Positions 33,543 through 42,732 of a stretch of 64,000 bases of DNA are shown here, in pieces; the stretch's first letter is position 1, and every line of letters starts with the position of its first letter. The notes beneath the pieces are model-generated. The model did not search any database and was not told the DNA's origin. It was given only the letters and a program-made list of their open reading frames with translations. The stretch comes from CAWCAW01 sp963714125 (GTDB lineage Bacteria > Actinomycetota > Acidimicrobiia > Acidimicrobiales > UBA8190), in contig OY970234.1 in NCBI GenBank assembly GCA_963714125.1, positions 1,922,001-1,986,000 on the forward strand. Direction: 5' to 3'. The position numbers and the translations under genes are program-made.

Positions 33543-33965
33543 GTGGTGGCACGGTTCTTCGGGCGGTTCGAACATGCGCTCGACGACAAAGGTCGAGTGA
33601 TCCTGCCCGCCAAGTTCCGCTCGAGCTTCGCCGAGGGCGGGTTCCTGACCCAGCACCACGACGGCTGTTTGGCCTTGTGGACTCCCGATCAGTTCGATAT
33701 TCAGCTCCAAGAGCGCCAAGAGCGCGCCAGCTCGAATCGTCAGGAGCGCAACATGGCCAGGTTCTGGTCCTCCACGTCGACCGAGTTGGATCTCGATCGC
33801 CAAGGCCGGATAGCGATCCCGGCCGGGCAGCGGACCTTCGCCGACCTCCAAGGCGACGTTCTCGTATTGGGGGCGATCGACCGGGTGGAGCTGTGGAATC
33901 CGGCTCGATGGGAAGAGAAGGTCGGCCCCGAAGAGCAGCGGCTCACAGAAGGTGCCGACGACTGA
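33543..33965 (+). CDS. mraZ: transcriptional regulator MraZ
   Basis: This 140-aa protein has the two AbrB-like SpoVT repeats of MraZ: FEHALDDKGRVILPAKFR (about residues 9-26) and STELDLDRQGRIAIPAGQR (about residues 78-96), each with the DxKGR-type motif (DRQGR in the second). MraZ binds DNA as a ring and controls the dcw cluster. GGGAGA precedes GTG 33543 by 5 nt and GTG 33546 by 8 nt; either may be used. It opens the dcw cluster, and three direct repeats lie in its promoter. Confidence 0.96.
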   Translation: MVARFFGRFEHALDDKGRVILPAKFRSSFAEGGFLTQHHDGCLALWTPDQFDIQLQERQERASSNRQERNMARFWSSTSTELDLDRQGRIAIPAGQRTFADLQGDVLVLGAIDRVELWNPARWEEKVGPEEQRLTEGADD

Positions 33966-34099
33966 ACGCTTGCGACGCCATCACCAGGAACATGCGCAGC
34001 CCCTCGGCTGGTTCGGTGGAAGACTCCTCCTCCGCCCGCTTCCAACCGAGTCGATGGAGCAAGCCTCCCGACGGCATCCCGCCAGTCGAGGGGCTGCGG

Positions 34100-35074
34100 A
34101 TGGTCCAGGTGTTCGCCCACGAGCCGGTCATGGTCGACGAGGTGGTGTCGTTATTGGCGCCAATCCCCGCCGGCTTGCTCGTCGACGCCACCCTTGGCGC
34201 CGGCGGTCATGCCGAAGCGTTGCTCGACGCCCTGCCCGGGACGCGTCTTTTGGGCCTCGACCGCGACCGGCACGCCGTGGAGGCGGCCGGACGACGGTTG
34301 TCGAGATTCGGTGATCGGGCCTTCGTTCGCCACGCCCGTTTCGACGAGCTCATGACCGAGGCCCTATCGGTCGGCGCCGGACCGGGCCAGATCGCCGGCG
34401 TGCTGTTCGACCTCGGGGTGAGCTCACCGCAACTCGACCATGGCGATCGTGGGTTCTCCTATCGCAACGACGGTCCATTGGACATGCGTATGGATCAAGG
34501 GCAAACGCACAACGCCGGCGACATCGTCAACGGCTGGTCTGAGGCGGAGTTGACTGCGTTGTTCGCCACCAACGGCGAGGGACGCTTCGGCCGTCGTATC
34601 GCGCGCGCCGTGATCGCGGCTCGCCCGGTGACGACCACGGGGCAGCTGGCCGAGGTGGTACGCAACGCCATTCCGGCGGCCACCCGCCGCCACGGTGGTC
34701 ACCCCGCCCGTCGCGTCTTTCAAGCCGTACGCATCGCCGTCAACGAGGAGCTCGACGTATTGGAGGACGGCCTGTCGGCGGCCATTGACGGTCTGGCCGT
34801 TGGTGGGCGCTGCGTGGTGATCGCCTACCACTCGGGCGAAGACCGCCTCGTCAAGGCGGCTTTCGCCGGCGCCGTCTCCGGTGGGTGTGTATGCCCACCG
34901 ACCTTGCCTTGCGCGTGCGGAGCCGTGTCGCTGGGACGACTCGTATTCCGTGGCGCCCGCCGGCCATCGCCGGCGGAGGTCGACCGCAACCGTCGCGCCG
35001 AAAGCGCGCGCCTGCGGGCCTTCGAACACGTCGCCCCCACCACGTCACCGCTATCTGAAACGTCGAGCCGATAA
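34100..35074 (+). CDS. rsmH: 16S rRNA (cytosine1402-N4)-methyltransferase
   Basis: This 324-aa SAM methyltransferase modifies C1402 in the ribosomal P-site region. It shows FAHEPVMVDEVV near the N-terminus, the SAM motif DATLGAGGHAEALL, GVLFDLGVSSPQLD and the late VVIAYHSGEDRLVK. ATG 34100 gives the family N-terminus and follows GAGGGG; the frame is open for about 200 codons upstream but overlaps mraZ, so the extension is not coding. Its TAA overlaps the ftsL ATG (TAATG). Confidence 0.96.
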   Translation: MVQVFAHEPVMVDEVVSLLAPIPAGLLVDATLGAGGHAEALLDALPGTRLLGLDRDRHAVEAAGRRLSRFGDRAFVRHARFDELMTEALSVGAGPGQIAGVLFDLGVSSPQLDHGDRGFSYRNDGPLDMRMDQGQTHNAGDIVNGWSEAELTALFATNGEGRFGRRIARAVIAARPVTTTGQLAEVVRNAIPAATRRHGGHPARRVFQAVRIAVNEELDVLEDGLSAAIDGLAVGGRCVVIAYHSGEDRLVKAAFAGAVSGGCVCPPTLPCACGAVSLGRLVFRGARRPSPAEVDRNRRAESARLRAFEHVAPTTSPLSETSSR

Positions 35075-35511
35075 TGGCGCTCACCGCTCCCACCAGAGTT
35101 CGGCGCGCCCCGGCGGCCCCTGGTACGGCTGGCCTGCGGGCCCCGCTGAAGGTGGCGGTGCCGCCGCCGTCGTCGCGACGCCAACCGTGGCGTCGGGTGA
35201 TCGTGGCGTCGGTGGTTCTTGCTCTGGGCAGCCTGCTGCTCGTGGCCGGAGCGCAGGCCTACCTCATCTCGGGCCAGGTTCGCCTGGTTCGCCTGCAGCA
35301 GGAGCTCGGCACCCAACTCGGCCAACATCGCAATCTCGATCTGCGCGTGGCCCAACTGGAAGAGCCGTCGCGAATCGTGGCGCAAGCGCAGAAGCAGGGG
35401 TACACGGTGCCGGCCCAGGTCAACGATCTCCCTCAAGTCAGCCTTTCGCCGCCGGTGCCCACCGCGACCACCGCGTCCACCGCCAAGAGCGCCACGAGCG
35501 TCGCCCCGTGA
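35074..35511 (+). CDS. ftsL: FtsL-like septum-formation protein
   Basis: This 145-aa protein sits between rsmH and ftsI, where ftsL is expected. It has a basic cytoplasmic N-terminus, one membrane segment (about residues 44-66; VIVASVVLALGSLLLVAGA), then a predicted coiled coil (about residues 67-110; LVRLQQELGTQLGQHRNLDL) and a Thr/Ser/Pro tail. FtsL is poorly conserved, so position and topology carry the assignment. ATG 35074 overlaps the rsmH stop, and its own stop overlaps ftsI (GTGA). Confidence 0.85.
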   Translation: MALTAPTRVRRAPAAPGTAGLRAPLKVAVPPPSSRRQPWRRVIVASVVLALGSLLLVAGAQAYLISGQVRLVRLQQELGTQLGQHRNLDLRVAQLEEPSRIVAQAQKQGYTVPAQVNDLPQVSLSPPVPTATTASTAKSATSVAP

Positions 35512-37655
35512 GCCCTCGGCCGGGCCCCAGAGACTCTCGTGGCCGCGCCATGGCGCCACCGACGGTCAAAGTGAAACGCACGACGGTGTCTCGTGCCGGT
35601 GTGGCCCGTACAACGGTGTCTCGTACCGGTGTGGCCCGGACAGCCGTGTCTCGTACCGGTGTGTCTCGGACGGCCGTTTCTCGTACCGGTGTGTCTCGAA
35701 CCCGTATCGCCGTTTCCCGCACCGCCGTTTCTCGTAGTGCTGGGGGCACCGCCGTGTCCCGGACCGCGCTGGCTCGTACGGTCGGTCGTCCCCGGGGTTT
35801 TGAACGCCGTCCGAAAGAGTCGGCCGATCAAGCCCGCCGTCCTGCCGTCACCACCGGGATCCCGCTGCGTCGGGTGGGAATCATGCGGATCGTGCTCGTG
35901 CTGGTGTTCGTGGCCATGGCGGTGCGCCTAGTCATGCTGCAGGGGATGTCCGGTGACCACTACGCCGCGGTCGGCGCCGCCGAGATCACGTCCAAGGTGG
36001 CGCTGCCGGCGGTGCGCGGTGAGATCTTCGATCGCAACGGCGCCGTGCTGGCCGTGTCCGTCCCCCGTACGACGGTGGTGGCCGATCCCTTTCTCATTTC
36101 CCACCCTGTCGTCGAAGCAGGGGCATTGGCACCGGTGTTACGCGAGCCCGAGGCCCAGGTCCAAAAAGAGTTGACCGAGCACTCGGGTTTTGTCTATCTG
36201 GCCCACCCAGCCAGCGCGTCAGTGGCGCAGAAGCTCGAGACCATGCAGTTGCCCGGAATCAACTTCTTGCCGGATTCCGTGCGAGAGGACCCGGCGGGGA
36301 CACTGGCCAGCCCGGTTCTGGGCATCGTGGGCAGCGGCGGCAACGGTTTGGCCGGTCTCGAGTACCAGTACAACAAGGAGCTGGCCGGGCGCAGTGGCGC
36401 GGAGACCGAGGAGCAGTCGCCCTCGGGCGTACCGCTGCCCGGAGGGGTGACGCACCTGGCGAACGCCGTGCCCGGTACCGGGCTCGAGCTCACCTTGGAC
36501 GAGCCACTGCAATATGTGACCGAGCAGTCCCTGGCGGCTGCGGTGTCGTCGTCGCACGCCAAGAGCGGCATCGCCGTGGTGATGGACGTCCACACCGGCG
36601 ACATTCTCGCCATGGCCAATGTGGTGGCCAACCCGACGACCCACGCCGTCGGGCAAGCTACCCAGAATTACGCCCTGACGCGGGTCTACGAGCCGGGTTC
36701 GGTGTTCAAAGTGGTGACGTTCTCGGCGGCCCTGCAAGCGGGTTTGATCACGCCCTCGCAGATGTTCACCGTGCCCAACACCTTGACGATCGACGGGTGG
36801 GTCTTTCACGACGCCGAGAGCCACCCCACTGAGCAGCTTTCGGCCACCCAGATCCTGGCGCAGTCCTCGAACATCGGCACCATCGAAATCGCCGAGCAGC
36901 TCGGCCAACAGCGCTTGGCATCACAGATCGATGCGCTGGGATTCGGTCAGCCCACCGGGCTCGGCTTTCCCGGAGAGTCGGCGGGCATCGTGAAGAGCGA
37001 TGCCAGCCCGTGGGCGGCGTCTGATCTCGGCTCCACTCCGATCGGCCAAGATGACGCCGTCACCGCCCAGCAGGTGCTCGACATGATCAACACGGTGGCC
37101 ACTGGTGGCGAGTTCGTCTCACCCCGTTTGGTCCGGGCCACCGTCGCTACCGACGGCACCGTGACCGCCGTTCGTCCGGCGACCACGCATCGGGTGATCT
37201 CCCCCGAGGTGTCGTCCGAGCTCACGACGATGATGGAGCAGGTCGTCCAAGACGGCACGGCGGTCGCCGCCGGGATCCCCGGGTACACGGTGGCGGGGAA
37301 GACCGGCACCGCCCAGGTTCCCGATTTGGTCAACGGCGGGTACATCCCCGGTGCCTACATGGCCACCTTCGCCGGCTTCGCCCCGGCTCAGCATCCGGAC
37401 TTGTCTGCCATCGTCGTGCTGGAGCAGCCGACACCCATCTTCGGCGGGGTCGTGGCCGCTCCGGTGTTTTCCCAGGTGATGCGCTATGCGCTGCATCGCT
37501 ACGGCATACCCACCTCCCCGGGTGCCACCAGCAGTGGCGGGACCGTCGTGCCAATCGCTCTGCCCGATTCCCAGTTCGGCGCCGCTAACGCCAGTTCGTC
37601 GGCCTCGGCAGGTACGATCGGCGGCTCGGCTGGGAACGGCACGGAAGGGCCGTGA
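35508..37655 (+). CDS. ftsI: division-specific peptidoglycan transpeptidase FtsI (PBP3)
   Basis: This 715-aa class B PBP crosslinks septal peptidoglycan together with FtsW. The N-terminal cytoplasmic tail (about 120 residues) is unusually long and contains four exact-length 10-residue repeats (residues 25-64, pattern T-x-V-S-R-T-G-V-x-R). A membrane segment follows at about residues 125-145, then the dimerisation domain and the transpeptidase with SVFK (Ser398-Lys401), SSN (453-455) and KTG (Lys598). There are no PASTA domains; the C-terminus is Ser/Gly rich. GTG 35508 overlaps the ftsL stop. The membrane segment and catalytic motifs make the identity secure. Confidence 0.95.
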   Translation: MSPRPGPRDSRGRAMAPPTVKVKRTTVSRAGVARTTVSRTGVARTAVSRTGVSRTAVSRTGVSRTRIAVSRTAVSRSAGGTAVSRTALARTVGRPRGFERRPKESADQARRPAVTTGIPLRRVGIMRIVLVLVFVAMAVRLVMLQGMSGDHYAAVGAAEITSKVALPAVRGEIFDRNGAVLAVSVPRTTVVADPFLISHPVVEAGALAPVLREPEAQVQKELTEHSGFVYLAHPASASVAQKLETMQLPGINFLPDSVREDPAGTLASPVLGIVGSGGNGLAGLEYQYNKELAGRSGAETEEQSPSGVPLPGGVTHLANAVPGTGLELTLDEPLQYVTEQSLAAAVSSSHAKSGIAVVMDVHTGDILAMANVVANPTTHAVGQATQNYALTRVYEPGSVFKVVTFSAALQAGLITPSQMFTVPNTLTIDGWVFHDAESHPTEQLSATQILAQSSNIGTIEIAEQLGQQRLASQIDALGFGQPTGLGFPGESAGIVKSDASPWAASDLGSTPIGQDDAVTAQQVLDMINTVATGGEFVSPRLVRATVATDGTVTAVRPATTHRVISPEVSSELTTMMEQVVQDGTAVAAGIPGYTVAGKTGTAQVPDLVNGGYIPGAYMATFAGFAPAQHPDLSAIVVLEQPTPIFGGVVAAPVFSQVMRYALHRYGIPTSPGATSSGGTVVPIALPDSQFGAANASSSASAGTIGGSAGNGTEGP
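35581..35700. repeat. 30-bp tandem repeat, 4 copies, inside ftsI
   Basis: Four consecutive 30-bp units (35581, 35611, 35641, 35671) each contain a near-identical GTGTCTCGTACCGGTGTG core. They encode ten-residue repeats in the cytoplasmic tail; degenerate copies continue to about 35780. Confidence 0.9.
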
Positions 37656-37677
37656 CCTCCCCGGCAGGGGCGCGACA

Positions 37678-39108
37678 TTGCGAATTGACCGGGTGCTCGA
37701 AGATGTCGACGTTGTTGAAACACGCGGCGATCTTGACGGCATCGACGTCAACGCGGTGGAGTTCGACAGTCGCCACGTCGAGGCCGGTGCGGTGTTCTGT
37801 TGCGTACCGGGGCGGGCGTCCGATGGCCACGTTTTCGCCGCCTCAGCCCTGGCCCAGGGTGCCGTGGCCCTCGTCGTCGAGCGGCCGCTCGATCTCGATG
37901 CCGCCCAAGTCGTCGTCGGCGCCGGGCGGGCCCGATCGTCAATGGCGCGCATGGCCTGTTCGTTGTTCGGCCATCCGGCGCGCTCGTTGGCGACGGTAGG
38001 GGTGACGGGGACCAACGGCAAGACGACGGTCACCCACATGCTCGCCGCCGTACTCGAGGCCGGGGGTCTGGCCACGACGGTGGTCGGCACCCTGCACGGC
38101 GAGCGGACGACCCCCGAGGCCCCCGTGCTGCAGCGCATCATGGCCGAGGCTCGAGACGGTGGGGGAGCGGCACTGGCTATGGAAGTGTCATCGCACACGC
38201 TGACACAAGCACGCGTGGACGGGTTTCGTTTTACGACTGCCGTCTTTACCAACTTGAGTCACGACCATCTCGATCATCACGGCACCATGGAGGCGTACTA
38301 CGACGCCAAAGCGTCGTTGTTCACGCCCGAACACGCGCGGCTCGGTGTCATCAACGCCGATGACCCGTGGGGTCGTCGGCTTCTCGCCCAGGCTGACATC
38401 GATGTTGTTCCTTTCGAGATGTCGGAGGTGCACGACGTCTCCAGCGTCTCGGGGCGTACCACCTTTTGGTGGCGGGGTCGCCAAGTCGCCCTGGCGCTCA
38501 CGGGCTCTCATCAGGTGGCCAACGCCCTGGCGGCTGCCACTGCTGCGGTCGCCCTCGGGGTCTCCGAAGACAACGTGGCGGCAGGCTTGTCGGCGACGCC
38601 GGTAGTCCCGGGGCGATTCGAGATTGTGTCGGGCGGTCCGGTCACCGTGATCGTCGACTACGCGCATACCCCCGACGGATTGCAGGTGGCTCTGCACAGT
38701 GCTCGGTTATTGGCGGCGGGACATCGAGTGTGGTGCGTCTTCGGGTGTGGGGGAGATCGAGACCAGGCCAAGCGCACGGTCATGGGCACGGTGGCCACCC
38801 AAGGCGCCGACGTCGTGGTGATCACCTCCGACAACCCTCGTCACGAGGACCCCGACGCCATCATCGAGCAGATCGTCGCTGGAGTCAGTGGCCCTGGCAC
38901 CGTGATCGTCGAACCCGATCGACGTCGTGCCATCACCAAGGCCATCGGCGATGCGGTCGATGGCGATGTTGTTTTGGTGGCGGGCAAGGGCCACGAGACA
39001 ACCATGGACATGGGCGACATCCAGATGCCCTTCGACGACCGCTCTGTGGCCGCCGCCGCGCTGAAAAGTGGATCCCGATCCGGTGTAGGCGGGGAGCGAG
39101 TGCCGTGA
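37678..39108 (+). CDS. murE: UDP-MurNAc-tripeptide synthetase MurE (meso-DAP adding)
   Basis: This 476-aa ligase adds the third residue to UDP-MurNAc-L-Ala-D-Glu. It has the N-terminal FDSRHVEAGAVFCCVPG, P-loop VTGTNGKTTVT, FTNLSHDHLDHHG, the carbamoylated-Lys region (YYDAKASLF) and, decisively, TSDNPRHEDP: the DNPR motif marks meso-DAP specificity. The start is set at TTG 37678, 7 nt after AGGGG and 22 nt after ftsI; the frame extends upstream inside ftsI. Its stop overlaps mraY (GTGA). No murF lies between murE and mraY. Confidence 0.94.
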   Translation: MRIDRVLEDVDVVETRGDLDGIDVNAVEFDSRHVEAGAVFCCVPGRASDGHVFAASALAQGAVALVVERPLDLDAAQVVVGAGRARSSMARMACSLFGHPARSLATVGVTGTNGKTTVTHMLAAVLEAGGLATTVVGTLHGERTTPEAPVLQRIMAEARDGGGAALAMEVSSHTLTQARVDGFRFTTAVFTNLSHDHLDHHGTMEAYYDAKASLFTPEHARLGVINADDPWGRRLLAQADIDVVPFEMSEVHDVSSVSGRTTFWWRGRQVALALTGSHQVANALAAATAAVALGVSEDNVAAGLSATPVVPGRFEIVSGGPVTVIVDYAHTPDGLQVALHSARLLAAGHRVWCVFGCGGDRDQAKRTVMGTVATQGADVVVITSDNPRHEDPDAIIEQIVAGVSGPGTVIVEPDRRRAITKAIGDAVDGDVVLVAGKGHETTMDMGDIQMPFDDRSVAAAALKSGSRSGVGGERVP

Positions 39109-40133
39109 TCAGCCTCATGGTGTCGGGTGGGATCGCGCTGCTGGCGGCGGCGTTGGCCACGCCCGCGTTCATCGGATGGCTGACCCGCAATCGCATCGGA
39201 CAGCAGATCCGAGACGACGGCCCATCGATGCACCTGGTCAAGGCGGGGACCCCCACCATGGGCGGGCTGGCCATGGTGGCCGCCGCCGTGGTCGGCTACT
39301 TGGTGAGCCATATCGGCACCCACGTCGCCTTTAGCCACGCCGGCGTGCTTGTGATCCTGGCCACAGTGGGCAACGGCGTCATTGGCTTGGGGGACGACTG
39401 GATCAAGGTGCGTCACCAACGCAGCCTCGGCCTCAACAAGCGGGCCAAGTTCGCCTCCCAGGTTGGCGTGGCCATCGCCTTCGCGTTGGCGGCGGAGCAT
39501 TGGGCGGGGGTGAACACCCACCTGTCGTTCACGCGTATCGGCTCGTTCAACTTCGGACCGGTGGGGTGGGTGGCGTGGGCCGTCCTCATCCTGGTGGGCA
39601 CGTCCAACGCCGTGAACCTCACCGACGGGCTGGACGGCCTGGCGTCGGGCTCCGCCACCTTCTGCTTCGCCATTCTCGCCATCATCGGCTACTGGCAGTT
39701 CCGGCACTATTCGATCTACCACGTGAGAAGTGCGTTGGACCTGGCCCTGGTATCGGTGGCGCTGGCCGGGGCGTGCTTGGGCTTCTTGTGGTGGAACGCG
39801 GCCCCGGCCCGCATCTTCATGGGGGATACCGGTGCGCTCGCCATCGGGTCGGGCCTGGCCGCGTTATGCCTGCAGATGAACCTGCAGCTGCTCCTCCCTG
39901 TCATCGGCGGACTCTTTGTCATCGTCACGTTGTCGGTGGTCATTCAAGTGATCAGCTTCAGGGTCTTCCATCGCCGCGTGTTCCTCATGGCACCGCTGCA
40001 CCACCATTTCGAGCTCAAGGGTTGGCCCGAGACCACGGTGATCGTGCGGTTTTGGATCCTGGCCGGGCTTTTCGCCGCCTTGGGTCTGGGCATCTTCTAC
40101 GCCGAGTTCCTGTCGGTGACGAAACTGCGCTGA
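39105..40133 (+). CDS. mraY: phospho-N-acetylmuramoyl-pentapeptide transferase
   Basis: This 342-aa integral membrane enzyme makes lipid I from UDP-MurNAc-pentapeptide and undecaprenyl phosphate. About ten hydrophobic segments are visible. Catalytic and signature motifs: GTPTMGG (about residues 48-54), LGDDWIKV, NLTDGLDGLASG (Asp-rich, Mg-binding), FMGDTGALAIG and the C-terminal APLHHHFELKGWPE. GTG 39105 overlaps the murE stop and follows GGGGAG. Confidence 0.96.
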   Translation: MISLMVSGGIALLAAALATPAFIGWLTRNRIGQQIRDDGPSMHLVKAGTPTMGGLAMVAAAVVGYLVSHIGTHVAFSHAGVLVILATVGNGVIGLGDDWIKVRHQRSLGLNKRAKFASQVGVAIAFALAAEHWAGVNTHLSFTRIGSFNFGPVGWVAWAVLILVGTSNAVNLTDGLDGLASGSATFCFAILAIIGYWQFRHYSIYHVRSALDLALVSVALAGACLGFLWWNAAPARIFMGDTGALAIGSGLAALCLQMNLQLLLPVIGGLFVIVTLSVVIQVISFRVFHRRVFLMAPLHHHFELKGWPETTVIVRFWILAGLFAALGLGIFYAEFLSVTKLR

Positions 40134-40138
40134 CGGTT

Positions 40139-41467
40139 GTGAGCTCCGGCAGGGTCCTTGTCTATGGGATGGGCGTGAGTGGGCTGGCCGCGGCGCGCTA
40201 CCTCATGACGCAGGGAGTCGAGGTGATCGGGGTCGACGACGACGCCAACCGCCCACAACGTGTCAAAGCCGAGCTCGGGATCGACGTCGTTGTGGCGCCC
40301 TCGCGTGACCAACTCGTTCGATTGGCCGGCGCCGTCGACGAGATCGTCGTCAGCCCTGGGGTGCCGGCCTCGCATCCCGTGTTCAGCCTCACTGGCACCG
40401 TTGCGTTGATAGGAGAGGTCGAGCTGGCTTGGCGTCAGGCCACCATGGCCATGGTGGCGGTGACCGGCACCAACGGCAAGACCACGGTGACCACACTCGT
40501 CACCGAGATGCTGGAACGATCGGGACTCCGGGCCATGGCGGCCGGGAACATCGGCGTCGCCTTGATCGACGCCGTGCAACGTGATGTCGACGTGGTGGTG
40601 GCCGAGGTGTCTTCCTTTCAGCTGGCTCTGACCGACACGTTTCGTCCGCACGTCGGCGCGTGGCTCAATTTCTCTGAGGACCATCTCGACTGGCACCCGA
40701 ACATGGAGCACTACCGCCGGGCCAAAGCGCGCCTCTGGGCCAACGCCGGGGCCGGCGACGTGGCCGTGGCCAACGCGGGCGACCCTGTGGTGGCCTCCGA
40801 AGCGGCTCAGGCCGGGGCCCGGGGAGCATCGGTGCTGACTTTTGGCCTCGGTTCCGGAGATTTCACCGTCGCCGACGGGGTCCTGGTGGGCCCGGCCGGC
40901 GAGGCGGTGGTGCCCGTGGAGGCGATGCCTCGTCGCCTTCCCCACGACATCGCCAATGCCCTGGCCGCGCTGGCGATCGCCACCGCCGCCGGAGGATCGC
41001 TGGAATCGGGCGCTGACGTGCTCCGTCGTTTCGCTGGGCTCCCCCATCGCGTGCAGCTGGTGGGCGAGGCTGGTGGGGTGACGTACTTCGACGACTCCAA
41101 GTCGACCACGCCGGGGTCGACGTTGGCGGCCTTGGAAGGATTCCCGTCCGCGGTGCTCATCGCCGGCGGTCGAAACAAGGGACTCGACCTCACCGCCTTG
41201 CGGGCGGCGGCAACGCATCTCAGGGGAGTGGTGGCCATCGGCGAGGCGGCCCCGGAGGTGACCCGGGCTTTTGCAGGGACCTGCGCGGTGGTCGCGGCCC
41301 CGTCGATGGCCGACGCCGTCGACCAGGCCCGCGCCATGGCGCGTCCCGGAGACGCCGTGGTGCTGTCGCCGGCGTGCGCCTCGTTCGACTGGTACTCCTC
41401 GTATGCCGAGCGCGGTGACGATTTCATCCGTTGCGTGGGCGCGCTGGTGGGTGGAGGCGAGCAATGA
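40139..41467 (+). CDS. murD: UDP-MurNAc-L-alanine:D-glutamate ligase
   Basis: This 442-aa ligase adds D-Glu to UDP-MurNAc-L-Ala. It has an N-terminal Rossmann-like domain (VLVYGMGVSGLAAARYL), P-loop VTGTNGKTTVTTL, NFSEDHLDWH, the Lys region YRRAKARLWAN, and the C-terminal YFDDSKSTTPGSTLAAL and NKGLDL segments typical of MurD. GTG 40139 lies 5 nt after mraY; the frame extends upstream in another gene. The stop overlaps ftsW (ATGA). Confidence 0.96.
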   Translation: MSSGRVLVYGMGVSGLAAARYLMTQGVEVIGVDDDANRPQRVKAELGIDVVVAPSRDQLVRLAGAVDEIVVSPGVPASHPVFSLTGTVALIGEVELAWRQATMAMVAVTGTNGKTTVTTLVTEMLERSGLRAMAAGNIGVALIDAVQRDVDVVVAEVSSFQLALTDTFRPHVGAWLNFSEDHLDWHPNMEHYRRAKARLWANAGAGDVAVANAGDPVVASEAAQAGARGASVLTFGLGSGDFTVADGVLVGPAGEAVVPVEAMPRRLPHDIANALAALAIATAAGGSLESGADVLRRFAGLPHRVQLVGEAGGVTYFDDSKSTTPGSTLAALEGFPSAVLIAGGRNKGLDLTALRAAATHLRGVVAIGEAAPEVTRAFAGTCAVVAAPSMADAVDQARAMARPGDAVVLSPACASFDWYSSYAERGDDFIRCVGALVGGGEQ

Positions 41468-42732
41468 GCCCCGGACGTCCCTCCGCCTCGCCGCGACCTG
41501 AACCCGACCACGAAGGGAAGCCGCCCCAGCTGCGCGTGCTACCTGGCGGTGTGTCCGATGGCATCACCGCGCCGGCCCAGGCGAGCCGCGTTGATCGCAT
41601 CCCGACTCGATTGGCCATCGTGGTAGTGGTGGCCGCCTTATGCGCCATCGGCATGGTGATGGTGCTGTCGGCCTCCGCCTACACGTCGCTGGTCGATTAC
41701 GGCTCGGTGTGGACGATCTTCGAACGCCAGGTGTTGTGGATGGTGTTGGGCGCCCTGGCCATGTTCGGCGCCTCACGCGTGCGCTACGAACGGTGGCGCC
41801 GCATTCGGGTCCTGTTGTTGGTAGGCACGTTGGCGCTGTTGGTCGTCGTCCTCGTGCCCGGCGTAGGTGTGGTGGCCGGGGGGTCGAGCCGCTGGATTGG
41901 CTTGGGCTTGCTGCGTATCCAGCCCTCTGAGCTCATGAAGCTCGCCTTGGCCATCTTCGGCGCCGACCTCCTGGCTCGACGTGCCGATCGTTTGCGAGAA
42001 CCGTCGGCGGCGGTGGTGCCCCTGCTTCTGGTCTTGGCGGTGGCCGGGATCCTCGTCATCAAGCAGCCTGACCTCGGGACCGCCCTGGTGCTGGCCGCCA
42101 TCGCCTTTGCGCTGCTCTACGCCGGAGGCGTTCCCCTGGGACCGGTGCTCAAAGCGCTCGGTGGCGTGGGCGTGATCGGCCTGATTGTTGCTTTGGCCGA
42201 GCCGTACCGGCGAGAGCGTGTCTTGTCGTTCCTCAACCCCTTCGCCCATGCCCAGGGGTCGGGATACCAGGTCGTCCAGTCTCTGGTGGGGCTGGGCTCG
42301 GGTCGCCTCTATGGGTTGGGACTAGGAGGTGGGCGCGAGGAGTGGGGGCTGTTGCCCAACGCGCACACCGACTTCATCTTTTCGGTGATCGGTGAGGAAG
42401 GCGGGCTCATCGGCACGTTGTTGGTGCTGGGCTTGTTCGTGGCCTTGGCCTGGTACGGGTTGCGGGCCGCCTCGCGTGCCCCCGATCGCTTTGGTGCGTT
42501 GCTGGCCGTGGCCACCACGTGTTGGATCATCAGCCAGGCCATCATCAACATCGGCGCCGTTATCGGCCTGCTGCCGGTGACCGGTATTCCGCTGCCGTTC
42601 ATCTCGTTTGGGGGCTCGTCGTTGGTGATCACCATGATCGCGGCGGGCATCCTCGCCAACGTGGCCGGCCGCGAAAAGGTGCCGGTTCGCCCAGACGTGG
42701 GGTCCAAGCGCGGGGGGACCGCGGCGCAGTGA
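41464..42732 (+). CDS. ftsW: septal peptidoglycan glycosyltransferase FtsW (SEDS)
   Basis: This 422-aa SEDS protein polymerises glycan strands with FtsI. A roughly 50-residue Pro-rich cytoplasmic N-terminus precedes about ten membrane segments. Family motifs: GGSSRWIGLGLLRIQPSELMKL, IKQPDLGTALVL, LPNAHTDFIFSVIGEEGG and LPFISFGGSSL. ATG 41464 follows GGAGG and overlaps the murD stop. Location in dcw distinguishes it from RodA. Confidence 0.95.
   Translation: MSPGRPSASPRPEPDHEGKPPQLRVLPGGVSDGITAPAQASRVDRIPTRLAIVVVVAALCAIGMVMVLSASAYTSLVDYGSVWTIFERQVLWMVLGALAMFGASRVRYERWRRIRVLLLVGTLALLVVVLVPGVGVVAGGSSRWIGLGLLRIQPSELMKLALAIFGADLLARRADRLREPSAAVVPLLLVLAVAGILVIKQPDLGTALVLAAIAFALLYAGGVPLGPVLKALGGVGVIGLIVALAEPYRRERVLSFLNPFAHAQGSGYQVVQSLVGLGSGRLYGLGLGGGREEWGLLPNAHTDFIFSVIGEEGGLIGTLLVLGLFVALAWYGLRAASRAPDRFGALLAVATTCWIISQAIINIGAVIGLLPVTGIPLPFISFGGSSLVITMIAAGILANVAGREKVPVRPDVGSKRGGTAAQ

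Noticed and set aside
33199..33552. Pro/Arg-rich minus-strand frame upstream of mraZ
   Set aside because: No ribosome-binding site, low complexity, and it covers the mraZ promoter.
35581..35700. 30-bp repeats considered as CRISPR
   Set aside because: Contiguous, in frame and coding within ftsI; no spacers.
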